IMG/VR virus record: IMGVR_UViG_3300015374_000034 | Location: 1-32,674 of that record | Direction: 5' to 3' (one strand) | DNA: 32,674 bases | DNA from: a virus | In this document: piece by piece, positions 20,274-30,232 of the stretch | Layout: the number at the start of each line of letters is the position of its first letter | How positions within the stretch are numbered: position 1 is the stretch's first letter | The notes under the pieces: model-generated | What the model saw: the letters and a program-made list of their open reading frames with translations, nothing else | Told to the model about the DNA's origin: nothing | Databases searched by the model: none | Program-made: the position numbers and the translations under genes

Positions 20274-23200
20274 ATGGCGAGCGAGAAGTTCGAGACGATC
20301 GTCGGTATCCGGACCGATCCGGGCACCGCGGTCGCCGATGCCGAGCGCGTCATGCAGGAGGTCCTCTCGCGGATCGAGGCTGTCGGTCGCGGGGGCGGTG
20401 CGTTCGGCGGCCTCGGCAGCCAGCTCAAGCGCGAGCTCGACGAGGCCATGCGCGGCGTGTTCAGCGCCAATCTGGAGAACAGCCCCCTGTTCCGGTCGCT
20501 CACGCAGGCCCGGCGGCGCGCCCTCCAGGGGACCTTCGACGAGGCCAGCCCGAACCGCTTCGTCGCCGAGGCCAACCAGCTCCGCGCTGCCCAGCTGGCC
20601 TACGAGCGGTCCGTCACCCGGAGGGTCGGCCAGACCACGACCCCGTCCACCGGTCCGCTCGCCGGCATCAAGCTCCCGGCGTACTCCGACGCCAACATCA
20701 AGGAGAGCACGATCGCCTCGGCGACCGCCCGCGTGGCGGCGGCGCAGTCGAGGCTCGACAAGGCCATCGAGAAGGACATCGGGGCCTACCTCAAGGACGC
20801 CGATCGCGTCGAGCGCGAGACCGCCACCGCGACCGGCCGGGCGCGCCGGCTGGCCGACGCCAACGCGGCGCTCCAGCAGCAGGTCCCCTACCCCAGCTTC
20901 GACCCCTCAACGCGCGTTGGCCGTGCTCAGGAGAACGTCAACGCCGCCGACCTGCGGCTGGCTTCGGCCCGCGCCCGGCTCGCCGAGGTCACCGAGTCCG
21001 AGAGCCGCACGGCCACGCAGGTCTTCGGTGCGCGCATCGGCCTCCAGCAGGCCGAGTCCGGACTCAAGGCCGCGGAGGAGAACCTCCGTGTCGCCTACAT
21101 CCGAGCCGCCGAGGAGGCCCGGGCAACGGCCGGCGGCCCCGGCCCTGCGAGCCGGCCCGGCATCGGGCAGCAGTTCGCCCTCGGCTTCAAGGGCGCCAGT
21201 GACCGACCGTTCGCCGAGCAGATCGGTCAGGCCTTCAAGTTCTCGGTCTTCTACGGCACCGCCTACAAGATCCTGTTCGGGCTGACCCAGACCTTCCAGC
21301 AGACCCTCCAGGAAGGCATCCAGTTCCAGCAGGCCGTCACCGACCTGGCGCTCGCCACGGGCAAGACCCGCGACGAGGCCGAGAAGATGGCCGAGGACTT
21401 CGGCCAGTACTCCTCGCCCTTCGGGTTCGGCCCCTCGCTCGGCGCGCAGATCGGCGCGCGGGCCCAGGGCTACTACGGCACCACCGGCTCCAGCGACCAG
21501 ATCCAGCGACTGGTCGGCGAGGCCGCCGCGCGCGTCGTCTCCCAGACCGCGTTCGCCTCCGGTCAGAAGCCTGAGGACATCCAGGCCAACCTCGCCGCGG
21601 TCGGCCAGGCCTACGGGCTCGGCTACCAGAGCCAGCAGTACATCAGCGACCTCGACGCCTACTTCTCGCACCGCTTCGGCGTCCAGCAGGGCAACACCAT
21701 CGACGCCGTCGCCCAGTCCGGCACGGTGGGCAAGGCCGCGGGCTTCTCGCCCGAGGAGGTCTCCGCGATCGCCGCGGTGATCCAGGCCCGCACCGGCGCC
21801 ACCTCGTCGGCCACTGGCGGCTACCTCGCGCAGATCTTCTCCCGCGCCGGCGAGGGCTCCCTGACCGGGCTCGCGCAGCGCTACGGCATCAACCAGAACG
21901 CCGACTTCGCCACCCAGTTCCGTGCCCTCGCCGACATCTACCGCACCCGCCCCTCGGAGCGCGACGACATCAGCGCCGCCTTCGGGCGCGGCAAGGTCCA
22001 GAACGCCGTCATCGCCCTGCTCAACTCCTTCGACGAGGTGCAGAAGGCCGCAGAGGACGCCCGGACCAAGGCCCCCGGCTCGCTCCAGACCTCGGTCGAC
22101 CTGCGCCTCAACAACATCGGCGGCCAGATCCAGGAGCTGGTCGGTCAGCTCCGCGACTTCGCCAACGCCCTCGGCAAGAGCGGACTCCTCGACGACCTCG
22201 GCGTCCTGGCCATCACCACCAAGGACGTCGTTGGCGGCCTCACTGAGGTCCTCAACGTCTTCAACCAGCTGCCCCGTCCGGTGCGCGATGTCGTTACCGC
22301 GCTCGCCCTGCTCAGCGCCACGGCCAAGGTCGGCGCGATCGCGAATCGAGAGGCCACCGGAGGGTCGGCGCTCTCCTACCTGTTCGCCAAGCCCTCGTTC
22401 ACCCCCGGCGCCGCACCGGCCGTCTCCGGTGCGCTCTCCGCCGAGGCCGCAGCCGCCAGCGAGACCGCCGCCGCTCTGGCCGCAGAAGCCGCTGCCGCCA
22501 CCTCGGCCGCGACCGCCACCGGGGCCGAGCTTGCGATCGCCGAAGCCAACGTCGCCGCGCTCGGGTCGATGATTGCCACCGCCGAGGCCGGACTGGAGGC
22601 CTCCGCACTCCGGCTCTACGGCGCGCCCGGCTCACGGGCCGCACTCCAGGACACCCTCAACCAGAAGCGCATCGCCGGTACCGAGCGACTCGCCGCCGTG
22701 GAGGTCGAGGCCGCCGCAGCCGCCGACGCCCACACCGCGGCCCTGATCCGTCAGAGCGAGGCCACCGCCGCCGCTGGCACCGCCGCCGCCGCCGAGGCCG
22801 AGGCCCAGCTCGCGCTGGCCACCGCCGAGGCCGAGGCGACCGCCGCCTCGATCGCGGGGGGCAAGGCCAGCCCGGGCGGGATCATCACCGGCAACCTCGC
22901 CGGTCTCGGCCTCACCGCCGCCGCGATCGCCGACTTCGTCCTCATCAACAAGACCAGCGCCGTGCGACGCGAGCAGGCCCAGGCCGGCTCCGCGTACACC
23001 GACTACCGCAGCAACCTCGGCGACTCCGACCTCACCTCCGCCGAGGGCCAGCGTGCTCGTGCTGCCCAGGCCAAGCAGATCGCCGACCAGCTCAACAAGG
23101 CCACCGACGGACGGCTCGACCGCCTCCACAACATCGGCGACCGACTGTTCGGCGGCCAGTCCACCGCCGACCAGCTGCGCGCACAGAAGGAGGTTGCCGA

Positions 23201-25334
23201 GGCCGACCAGAAGCGCGCCGAGGCCAACGCCGCGCTGATCGAGAAGTACAGCCAGGCCACCGTCAACCCGCGCACCGCCGCGATCACCGGGTTCGACGAG
23301 GAGTCGCTCAAGTCCTCACTCGACACGATCGCTCGCTCCGGCGGCACGGCCAAGCAGCAGTTCGACGCTCTGGCCGCCAGCGTGGGTCGCAGCGGTGACG
23401 CCGCAGCTCGCGCCGCCGCCAACTTCCACCCCGACGTGATCGCCGCGCAGAACGCCGACGCGCTGACCGCACAGTTCATCGCCAACCCCGCCATCGCGAT
23501 CGGCACCAAGCCGAGCGCGGCCGGCGAGGACGTCAACCGCTGGTTCAAGGGCGCGTCCTTCGGCCTCTACGGCGGGCCGATCGACACCAAGGACATCACC
23601 AAGGAGGTCTACTCCCAGGCGTTCGCGGGCGGCGGCGTCCAGAAGCGGTTGCAGGCCGCGCTCTCTCAGATCACCTCCTTCGCCGACCTCGACCCCGAGA
23701 CCGTCAAGTCCCTCGCCAGCCAGATCGTCGGCACCGGCGCGCAGGACGTCATCAACGCCAGCGACGGCAAGCTCAAGGCGAGCGACTACGACACCATCCA
23801 GAAGGGCCTGATCGACCAGGCCACCGCGTTCCTGAACAACCTGCGCGACAGCGCCGTCCAGACCGGCAACGCGGTCAACCTCACGCAGGGTGAGCTCACC
23901 CTTCTCGCCGACCAGGCGCTGGAGATCGGCCAGAAGGCCATCGACGACCTGCCCCAGACCGACTACAACGGGCGCATCGACCAGGCGCGCGCCAACGTCC
24001 GCGCCATCGAGCGCTACATCCGGCACACCTCTGGCGGAACCAACAACGCCGAGGCACAGAAGGATCTCCGCGACGCGCAGAACGCCCTGGCCGAGGCCCA
24101 GTTCAGCCGCTTCGAGGCCCTGCGCAAGGCCGCCCAGGAGGACGCCCAGAGTCGCGGCGAGGCCCGGAACGTCGGCCGGCACTTCCTGGTCCAGGAGCTG
24201 CGCGCCGCCGCCGCTGCCAACGACCCCGACCTCCTCGCCCAGATCATCGGCCAGGCCGGCGACGACGCCATCGCCATCGCCAAGAAGGTGATCCGCGAGG
24301 CCGCTGCCGTCGCACAGGCCGCACAGGCCGCCGAGGCCAAGTCCGCGGCGCTGGTCGCCAACCTCGCCGGGGACTACACCAAGCCCGGCCAGCAGAGCAC
24401 CGCCAACCCGTTGCAGGACCTGCTCGACGTGCTCAACACCACCGCGAGCGCCGACGACTCCGGCAACGTCTACACGGGCACCGGTGTCGGCCCCAAGGAG
24501 ACCGCGGCCGACCGCTCCGTGGCCGCCGCCCAGGCCAACGCGATCCGCCGACAGGGCCAGATCGCCAAGGCCCGCGCCGACATCTACGCCGCCAAGGTGG
24601 CGATGGACGAGGCCAAGAAGGGCTCCGTCGCCTACTTCAACGCGCTCGGCCAGCTCTACCAGGCGCAGCAGGAACTGTCCGACGCGATCATCGCCTACCG
24701 GCAGAACCTGTACCTGCTCGGCCACGACATCACCAACCCGCTCACCCAGGCCCGCGCCGCCGTGATGGCCGCCGCCGCCCAGATGCGCGCCGACGCCCGT
24801 TCCGGCGCCGCGCCGGACCAGCTGGCCGCCGACCGGGTCGCACTCCAGCAGGCCCAGGCCGACGCGGAGAGCACCAAGTTCCAGCAGCGACTGGAGGCCG
24901 TGCAGACCGCCGACGAGCTCGGCCGCATCAGCCACACCAAGTACCTGTCCTACCTCCAGCACGAGCACGACCGGCTGGAGGCCGTCAAGCACCGCACCTA
25001 CCAGCAGCAGCAGGAGCTCAACCAGATCGACCAGCTGATGAAGCAGGCCGCGGACGCCATGCAGGGCCAGTGGAACTTCGGCGACATCAAGCTCCCCACG
25101 CCCTACGAGATCCAGCGCCGTGTCCAGGAGGTCTATGGCACCGCGGTCGGCGGCACCAACCACTCCAGCGATCCGTTCCTGCCCAACGGCGCGGTCGCAC
25201 CGATCCACGGTGGCGGCCAGCAGACCAACCAGATCTTCATCAGCGGCGCTGACATCGGCGCCGTCCGGAAGGTCCTCAAGGAGATCCTCGGCGACCGCGC
25301 CACCACCACCACGACCGCATCGAGGCACCGCTGA
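20274..25334 (+). CDS. Tape measure protein
   Basis: 1686 aa, the longest gene. It is helix-rich and Ala/Gln/Glu-rich, with long coiled-coil runs (about residues 700-900 are nearly pure Ala/Glu). A central hydrophobic part (AFKFSVFYGTAYKILFGLTQ, then a TMP-core-type stretch to about 640) fits the conserved tape measure core. At about 1.5 angstrom per residue the tail would be roughly 250 nm. No lysozyme or peptidase motif was recognised. It sets tail length and is probably ejected into the cell during infection. A perfect CAACGCGCGTTG palindrome lies inside the gene (20908-20919). Confidence 0.95.
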   Translation: MASEKFETIVGIRTDPGTAVADAERVMQEVLSRIEAVGRGGGAFGGLGSQLKRELDEAMRGVFSANLENSPLFRSLTQARRRALQGTFDEASPNRFVAEANQLRAAQLAYERSVTRRVGQTTTPSTGPLAGIKLPAYSDANIKESTIASATARVAAAQSRLDKAIEKDIGAYLKDADRVERETATATGRARRLADANAALQQQVPYPSFDPSTRVGRAQENVNAADLRLASARARLAEVTESESRTATQVFGARIGLQQAESGLKAAEENLRVAYIRAAEEARATAGGPGPASRPGIGQQFALGFKGASDRPFAEQIGQAFKFSVFYGTAYKILFGLTQTFQQTLQEGIQFQQAVTDLALATGKTRDEAEKMAEDFGQYSSPFGFGPSLGAQIGARAQGYYGTTGSSDQIQRLVGEAAARVVSQTAFASGQKPEDIQANLAAVGQAYGLGYQSQQYISDLDAYFSHRFGVQQGNTIDAVAQSGTVGKAAGFSPEEVSAIAAVIQARTGATSSATGGYLAQIFSRAGEGSLTGLAQRYGINQNADFATQFRALADIYRTRPSERDDISAAFGRGKVQNAVIALLNSFDEVQKAAEDARTKAPGSLQTSVDLRLNNIGGQIQELVGQLRDFANALGKSGLLDDLGVLAITTKDVVGGLTEVLNVFNQLPRPVRDVVTALALLSATAKVGAIANREATGGSALSYLFAKPSFTPGAAPAVSGALSAEAAAASETAAALAAEAAAATSAATATGAELAIAEANVAALGSMIATAEAGLEASALRLYGAPGSRAALQDTLNQKRIAGTERLAAVEVEAAAAADAHTAALIRQSEATAAAGTAAAAEAEAQLALATAEAEATAASIAGGKASPGGIITGNLAGLGLTAAAIADFVLINKTSAVRREQAQAGSAYTDYRSNLGDSDLTSAEGQRARAAQAKQIADQLNKATDGRLDRLHNIGDRLFGGQSTADQLRAQKEVAEADQKRAEANAALIEKYSQATVNPRTAAITGFDEESLKSSLDTIARSGGTAKQQFDALAASVGRSGDAAARAAANFHPDVIAAQNADALTAQFIANPAIAIGTKPSAAGEDVNRWFKGASFGLYGGPIDTKDITKEVYSQAFAGGGVQKRLQAALSQITSFADLDPETVKSLASQIVGTGAQDVINASDGKLKASDYDTIQKGLIDQATAFLNNLRDSAVQTGNAVNLTQGELTLLADQALEIGQKAIDDLPQTDYNGRIDQARANVRAIERYIRHTSGGTNNAEAQKDLRDAQNALAEAQFSRFEALRKAAQEDAQSRGEARNVGRHFLVQELRAAAAANDPDLLAQIIGQAGDDAIAIAKKVIREAAAVAQAAQAAEAKSAALVANLAGDYTKPGQQSTANPLQDLLDVLNTTASADDSGNVYTGTGVGPKETAADRSVAAAQANAIRRQGQIAKARADIYAAKVAMDEAKKGSVAYFNALGQLYQAQQELSDAIIAYRQNLYLLGHDITNPLTQARAAVMAAAAQMRADARSGAAPDQLAADRVALQQAQADAESTKFQQRLEAVQTADELGRISHTKYLSYLQHEHDRLEAVKHRTYQQQQELNQIDQLMKQAADAMQGQWNFGDIKLPTPYEIQRRVQEVYGTAVGGTNHSSDPFLPNGAVAPIHGGGQQTNQIFISGADIGAVRKVLKEILGDRATTTTTASRHR

Positions 25335-25768
25335 TGAGCGCGTACACGAACTGGGTTTACACCACCGTCAACGACGCGCTCACCGGCGCGACGGTCAAGG
25401 CCATGCTCCTCGGCAAGGACACCGGCGGCACCGACTACGTCCAGGACAACGCGACCCAGTCCTTCCGCGCCGACGTCACCGCCTTCGAGGTCGCCGGCAC
25501 CGGCTACACCGCCGGAGGCGTGGCCGTCACCGGCCTGACGATCACCGCCCCCGGCGACGTGCACCTCATCGTCGACGACATCGACTTCGGGACCCTCACT
25601 CTGACCGTCGACAGCATCAGCGCCGTCGTGCTGTACGTCGACACCGGCGACCCCGCAACGGACGTTCTGATCGCAGCCGACGTCTTCCCCGCCGTCGCCC
25701 TCGGCGGCGCCGACAACTTCACCTACGTCGTGGCCGCCGATGGGTTCGTCCTGTTCGAGGTGCTGTAG
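25334..25768 (+). CDS. Minor tail protein, beta-rich
   Basis: 144 aa, start sharing a base with the tape measure stop (TGATG). Almost all beta strands (VTAFEVAGTGYTAGGVAVTG, LTLTVDSISAVVLYVDTG). No helices beyond the N-terminus. Position directly after the tape measure suggests a tail tip component or a decoration of the distal tail. No specific motif. Confidence 0.65.
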   Translation: MSAYTNWVYTTVNDALTGATVKAMLLGKDTGGTDYVQDNATQSFRADVTAFEVAGTGYTAGGVAVTGLTITAPGDVHLIVDDIDFGTLTLTVDSISAVVLYVDTGDPATDVLIAADVFPAVALGGADNFTYVVAADGFVLFEVL

Positions 25769-26599
25769 GTGGCCACGCACACCGGCGTCTCCCAGGCCGT
25801 CCGGATCACCATTCCGGCCGGCTACCCCAACGCGACCTACCCCATCGCGCTCGGCTTCGTGGACGGCGACAGCGAGCTGGAGGAGGGCGAGGGCACGCTC
25901 GGCGTGTTCGTGCAGGGAGCGGCCCCTCTGGAGGACGTTACGTTCGCCCTCAACGACGGCACGAGCTGGATCGACGTCGCCACCGTCACCTCCGACGTCA
26001 ATGGCGATGTCGGGCCCGTCGACATCTTCATCCCCTACCCCGGCGTCACCGGCTCCCTACCCTTCCGTGCCACCTCCGCGAGCCACGGCACCGACGAGCG
26101 CACCATCGTCATTGGCGGCTTCGCCGGAGGCACCGCGGACCCCGGAGTCGACGCCCCGCCGGTACTCATCACCGGGTCGACCGGCCGGTGGGTCCTCCAG
26201 GACCTCCAGCCCGCCGGCCTCGGCTCCTGGGTGATGCCGGTCAACCCCACGAGCATGAGCAACCCGCACCTCACCAAGGTCGCCCTGGTCCGCTCGACCA
26301 CCTCACCGCGCACCGGCAAGCGGCACGTCTCCGAGAGCTCCGTCGAGGTCGCCCCATGGACCCTGGCCGGCTACTGCCCCGATGAGGAGTTCCACACCAA
26401 GCTCAAGGCCTACGCCGCACTCAACCGCCGGATCTACGTCATCGACCACCGCGGCCGGGCATGGAAGTGCGCGATCACCTCTCTCGACATCACCCCGCGC
26501 AAGCGCCAGATCCTCGACGACGGCTCTCCGCAGGACTGGGCCGCCGACTGGCGGATGGCCCTCGACATCGTCGACCAGACCTTCGTCCTCCCGACCTAG
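25769..26599 (+). CDS. Distal tail / tail tip protein with N-terminal beta domain
   Basis: 276 aa, GTG directly after the preceding stop. N-terminal about 115 residues look like an Ig or carbohydrate-binding type beta sandwich (VRITIPAGYPNATYPIALGF...). The C-terminal part (GRWVLQDLQPAGLGSWVMP, VEVAPWTLAGY, WRMALDIVDQTF) resembles Dit-like tail tip domains. It would form the ring joining tube to hub. The beta domain may aid surface recognition (inference). Confidence 0.55.
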   Translation: MATHTGVSQAVRITIPAGYPNATYPIALGFVDGDSELEEGEGTLGVFVQGAAPLEDVTFALNDGTSWIDVATVTSDVNGDVGPVDIFIPYPGVTGSLPFRATSASHGTDERTIVIGGFAGGTADPGVDAPPVLITGSTGRWVLQDLQPAGLGSWVMPVNPTSMSNPHLTKVALVRSTTSPRTGKRHVSESSVEVAPWTLAGYCPDEEFHTKLKAYAALNRRIYVIDHRGRAWKCAITSLDITPRKRQILDDGSPQDWAADWRMALDIVDQTFVLPT

Positions 26600-26612
26600 G
26601 AGGGGAGCCACC

Positions 26613-26987
26613 ATGACCCAGCGCTGGACCTTCCACGACCCGATCACCTCCGAGACCTTCACGTTCGCGATCAACCCCAACGCCATGACCGGCATCGGCG
26701 AGCAGCGCACGCTCACCCACAGCCGCAACCGGTACGGCGTCACCTCGACCGAGGGCACCAAGCGCGAGCGCGAGCTCACCTTCTCCGGCGTCGTCCGCTC
26801 CCAGGCCTTCTACGACTCCCTCGTGGAGTGGGTCGACAAGCGCAACGCCGTCATCGTCACCGACCACGTCGGCCGGCAGTTCCGGGTCTACCTGACCGAG
26901 TTCATCCCCACCGACCGAAGTCCCATCCCGAGGGCGCCGAAGCGCTGGCGCTACACCATCAAGTCGAAGCTGCTGGAGGAGCTGTGA
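26613..26987 (+). CDS. Minor tail protein (small Dit-like)
   Basis: 124 aa, ATG with AGGAGGGGAG upstream. FTFAINPNAMTGIGEQRTLT, ELTFSGVVRSQAFYDSL and VYLTEFIPTDRS look like the strand-helix pattern of a distal tail domain. It resembles the C-terminal half of the preceding gene in layout, so the two may be paralogous ring proteins. TGA overlaps the next GTG. Confidence 0.6.
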   Translation: MTQRWTFHDPITSETFTFAINPNAMTGIGEQRTLTHSRNRYGVTSTEGTKRERELTFSGVVRSQAFYDSLVEWVDKRNAVIVTDHVGRQFRVYLTEFIPTDRSPIPRAPKRWRYTIKSKLLEEL

Positions 26988-29233
26988 GGGTCGTAACCTC
27001 CGCTACCGACGCAGCGTGGCGCGGCGAGATCAAGGCCGGACCGACCCGGCCGGTCGTGCGCGCCACCACCCAGCGGATCTACCTCGGCAAGTGGCGCTAC
27101 AACACCGAAGACGAGCCCGGCGGCGACTACGACAACCACCACACCCGGGTCGGTTTCTACCGCAGCATCCTGTTCGGCCACGGCGGCGCCCCGCGCGAGA
27201 TCCCCAACCTCAAGCGCTGCGAGTGGAACCGCTCGACCGACCAGGACGTGGCCACCTGCACCCTGACGATCGCCAACACCCAGATCGTGCCGATCGGCTC
27301 CACCGGCGAGAACGCCGACGACTTCGAGTTGCGCGGCTTCCTGGCCTACAACCGCGGGCGCGACACCGAGGCGACTGCACGCTGGGGCTACGACGAGAAC
27401 CACTACACCAACTTCGTCATGCCTGACCGGATGGTCCGCACCTACGAGGGCTACGGCGCAGACTTCGACGTCGCACCCGGCGACGACGAGAACCTCTACA
27501 TCAGCGGCACCTGGCTCATCGACGACGTGAGCTACGACGCCAACGGCGACATCAGCGTGTCCATGCGCGACCTCGGCCGACTGCTGCTCGACCACATCAG
27601 CTTCCCGCCGATCGTGCCCTACGCCGACTACCCCATGACCTGGTCCAAGATCGCCACCCAGACCGTTCAGGCCCGGACCGCGACCGGCGGCAACTGGCGG
27701 AAGCCCGGCGGCCAGACCTCAAGCTCGAACGACAAGTACGTCGGCGAGGGGATCGTCGACGTCCCCACCTACGTTCAGCCCAACGGCTCCGTGCAGGGCC
27801 ACGGCGACCGCGCTCCCCTCTCCAGCTCCGCCAGCGACTACTGGCTCTCCACGGGGCAGGTCAGCCCCGAGGACTTCGTCTGGTGGGAGATGGACTTCAC
27901 CACCGCCCAGAACATCGCCGCCGTCCGCATCACCCCGTTCGGCGGGCCGTACAAGGTCTACGTCAGCCTCTACGACGGCACCGACTGGGTTGGCCGACGC
28001 GACATCCCCTACGGCTACGGCACCATGAACGGGCACGGCACCGACGACACCCTCGGCGAGATCAGCAGCGTCGACATCCAGGGCAACATCCCCTTCGCGC
28101 ACACCGAGGTCGTCGACCGCGGCGGCGTGGCCACCACGCTCACCTTCCGGCGCAAGTACGAGGGCATCAAGAAGGTTCGCATCACCCTCACCCGGCTGCG
28201 CAACATGACCGGCGAGAAGTACCCGTGGCGCGCCGGCCTGCGCGAGGTCGAGTTCTACACCGCAAGCTCGGTGGCCAGCCTCGGCTTCGGCACCGGCCCC
28301 GTGTCGCAGGCGGTCGGCAACTACCGCGACTTCACCGACATCGTCCGGTGGGTCTGCGCATGGTCGGGCTGGTGGTGGCCGCCCGACGACCAGGACAACT
28401 GGCAGAACTTCCGCGACACCCACGACCCGGCCGACCGCGTGCACTACACCTACGCCAGCGGGGACGCCGCGCTCACCAAGGGCCGGATCTGGGGCACGCT
28501 GGAGAACACCGGCACGGCGGGCATCGCCGACCTGACCGCCGACCAGTTCGACAAGCAGCCGCTGATGACGGCCATCCAGAAGGTCCGCGAGATCGTCGGC
28601 TACCAGTTCATGATCGACGAGTCCGGCGGCGTGGTGTTCCGTCGCGCCAACATCTGGAGCCCCGGCAACTTCGTCACCCGCGACCACAAGAGCACCCGCC
28701 GGAACCCGACCCGGACCACCGAGTGGGTCACCATCGACGAGGACGAGACGCTCCTCCAGTACGAGACCCGGCACAGCAGCCGCAACCTGCGCGAGCGGAT
28801 CTTCGTGGGAGCTGCCAACGGGCATTTCGGCGCCGTGGTCCGCGGCTACTCCCCGCTGCCCAAGACCGGCCTGCGCCGGGTCGCGGGCTGGCTCGACGAG
28901 AACTGGAAGAACAAGACCCAGGCGCTGGTGGCCGGCGACCTCATCGCCGCGCGCCAGATGTTCGACTACCGCCGCTCCCGGGTCACGATCTGGGGCAACC
29001 CCGCCATCCAGATCGACGACCAGTGCCGGATCTTCGAGCGCACCACCAACGAGACCTTCTACCACTACGTCCTGGGCATCAGCTCGGCGCTCGACATGGA
29101 GGCCGGCACGTGGGACTACACCATGGAGACCCACTGGCTCGGCCCCGACATCGACACCGCCTTCGTCGTCGACCCCGACCAGATGCAGCCCGCCACCCGC
29201 AACTACCTCGCTGCCGTGGGGGGTGAGAACTAG
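26984..29233 (+). CDS. Tail hub / tail-associated protein with discoidin-like insertion
   Basis: 749 aa, GTG at 26984 overlapping the previous stop as GTGA. The N-terminal region (LKRCEWNRSTDQDVATCTL, YISGTWLIDDVSYDANGDIS) resembles baseplate hub domains. Residues about 245-425 look like a galactose-binding (discoidin/F5-8C) module: DFTTAQNIAAVRITPFGGPY, KVYVSLYDGTDW and, near its end, IKKVRITLTRLRN with REVEFY. The later part (YQFMIDESGGVVFRRANIWS, RSRVTIWGNPAIQIDDQCRI) matches hub C-terminal domains. Likely the central tail spike base that contacts the host wall; the inserted domain may bind glycans. Confidence 0.7.
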   Translation: MRVVTSATDAAWRGEIKAGPTRPVVRATTQRIYLGKWRYNTEDEPGGDYDNHHTRVGFYRSILFGHGGAPREIPNLKRCEWNRSTDQDVATCTLTIANTQIVPIGSTGENADDFELRGFLAYNRGRDTEATARWGYDENHYTNFVMPDRMVRTYEGYGADFDVAPGDDENLYISGTWLIDDVSYDANGDISVSMRDLGRLLLDHISFPPIVPYADYPMTWSKIATQTVQARTATGGNWRKPGGQTSSSNDKYVGEGIVDVPTYVQPNGSVQGHGDRAPLSSSASDYWLSTGQVSPEDFVWWEMDFTTAQNIAAVRITPFGGPYKVYVSLYDGTDWVGRRDIPYGYGTMNGHGTDDTLGEISSVDIQGNIPFAHTEVVDRGGVATTLTFRRKYEGIKKVRITLTRLRNMTGEKYPWRAGLREVEFYTASSVASLGFGTGPVSQAVGNYRDFTDIVRWVCAWSGWWWPPDDQDNWQNFRDTHDPADRVHYTYASGDAALTKGRIWGTLENTGTAGIADLTADQFDKQPLMTAIQKVREIVGYQFMIDESGGVVFRRANIWSPGNFVTRDHKSTRRNPTRTTEWVTIDEDETLLQYETRHSSRNLRERIFVGAANGHFGAVVRGYSPLPKTGLRRVAGWLDENWKNKTQALVAGDLIAARQMFDYRRSRVTIWGNPAIQIDDQCRIFERTTNETFYHYVLGISSALDMEAGTWDYTMETHWLGPDIDTAFVVDPDQMQPATRNYLAAVGGEN

Positions 29234-29700
29234 TGGTCGACCAGGATCTTGCCCAGCGCGAGACCGACCTCGCCCGTGACGCTGCCAACAAGGGCGGGCC
29301 GGCCATGGCCAACTGCCACGTCCGAACCAAGGGCGCCGGTACATTCGCGTTCGCCAAGCGAATCGACTTCGGCCTGACATTCATCGAGCAGCCATTCCCG
29401 ATGTTCTGCTCCGAGGTCGACCTCGACGACGCAGACGACTATGGCTTCGAGTCCGGCGGCAACACCCCGGCGGGCACCCCGAGCCTGCCCCAGTGCACGG
29501 GCTACGTGACCTCGTGGGACACCGACGACCAGGGCAACTGGACCGGTTGTTGGGTCGCCGTCTCGGTGGTGTTCCCGTTCACTCCCCCGAGCTCGGTCCC
29601 CGACACCGCGCTGCCGATCAAGCACTACTTCACCTTCGCCGCCGTGGCCATCAAGGACCTCTCGGACAACGATGAGGACGCCATTCCGACCCCCGCATAG
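29233..29700 (+). CDS. Tail tip protein with H-type lectin-like pattern
   Basis: 155 aa, GTG sharing a base with the previous stop. FAFAKRIDFGLTFIEQPFP followed by GYVTSWDTDDQGNWTGCWVA and HYFTFAAVAIKD gives the alternating strand pattern of H-type lectin domains, which bind carbohydrate as trimers. It is the last tail gene and a candidate receptor-binding protein. An internal ATG at 29305 is a possible alternative start. The lectin assignment is by pattern only. Confidence 0.6.
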   Translation: MVDQDLAQRETDLARDAANKGGPAMANCHVRTKGAGTFAFAKRIDFGLTFIEQPFPMFCSEVDLDDADDYGFESGGNTPAGTPSLPQCTGYVTSWDTDDQGNWTGCWVAVSVVFPFTPPSSVPDTALPIKHYFTFAAVAIKDLSDNDEDAIPTPA

Positions 29701-30001
29701 CCTCCGCCATACACGGCTCCAATCGGGCGCGTCCTCCACTACCACCACACCCCGGGCAGACCAAGAACCGACACGCAGTTGGGCTTTGGACCCAAATGGC
29801 CCGTCTGGGCTATGGACAAGATGGCCCAGACTTCCCATATGGCGTCGGAATGTTTGGCGCGTAACGTTCGAGTCATCGCCCACCGCGGTTCACACGGAGT
29901 TCACATCCGGAACCCCGGGCGATCGGGTGCATGACCAGTTCGGGGGGGTCTGCCGTGCTCCCACGCACGCACACCCATCAACCTTTCGGGGAGGAAGACC
30001 T
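29701..30001 (+). promoter_or_regulatory. Long AT-shifted intergenic region after tail module
   Basis: 301 nt without a convincing gene and less GC-rich than its surroundings. It holds small inverted repeats (TTGGG/CCCAA near 29780-29795; TCTGGGC/GCCCAGA at 29804-29831), a repeated ATGGCCC, a direct repeat GTTCACA (29888 and 29899) and a TAACGT at 29862. Probably the promoter and leader of the next gene and the end of the tail message. Confidence 0.45.
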
Positions 30002-30214
30002 GTGTCCGCGCACCTGTTCGAGAACCTCAAGCCGCTATCCAGGAAGGCCGTCGATCACGCTCTTGACACTCAGGAATCAGGCACCATTGGCTGCCTCGCG
30101 CTGTTCTTCAACCAGGGCAACGTCGAGGCCCGCTACGTCGACGGACCCGTCCAGCTGGTCATGGACCTGTGGCGCTCCAAGCAGCCTCCGGGCGCGAAGG
30201 ACGTCACGAAGTGA
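30002..30214 (+). CDS. Small hypothetical protein after tail module
   Basis: 70 aa, GTG at 30002 with GGGGAGGAAG upstream. LFENLKPLSRKAVDHALDTQ then ESGTIGCLALFFNQGNVEAR and YVDGPVQLVMDLWRS suggest a compact alpha/beta protein. The longer open frame from 29672 runs through the AT-shifted region and is not supported. Stands alone between two intergenic regions. Function unknown. Confidence 0.7.
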   Translation: MSAHLFENLKPLSRKAVDHALDTQESGTIGCLALFFNQGNVEARYVDGPVQLVMDLWRSKQPPGAKDVTK

Positions 30215-30232
30215 CACCCGGGCAACTCGTCG

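Noticed and set aside
23316-25328. Long reverse-strand open frame of 670 codons opposite the tape measure gene
   Set aside because: It mirrors the codon bias of the forward gene, is Val/Gly/Leu-rich filler, and has no start context. High GC alone explains it; the same holds for the frames opposite terL (5450-6922) and portal (8092-9534).
21397-29371. Reverse-strand GCCGAAGT copies in the tape measure (two) and tail tip genes
   Set aside because: They arise from in-frame TTC GGC codons with no reverse gene downstream.
29812-29934. 40-codon open frame in the spacer after the tail genes
   Set aside because: No ribosome site, no recognisable features, and codon use unlike neighbours.
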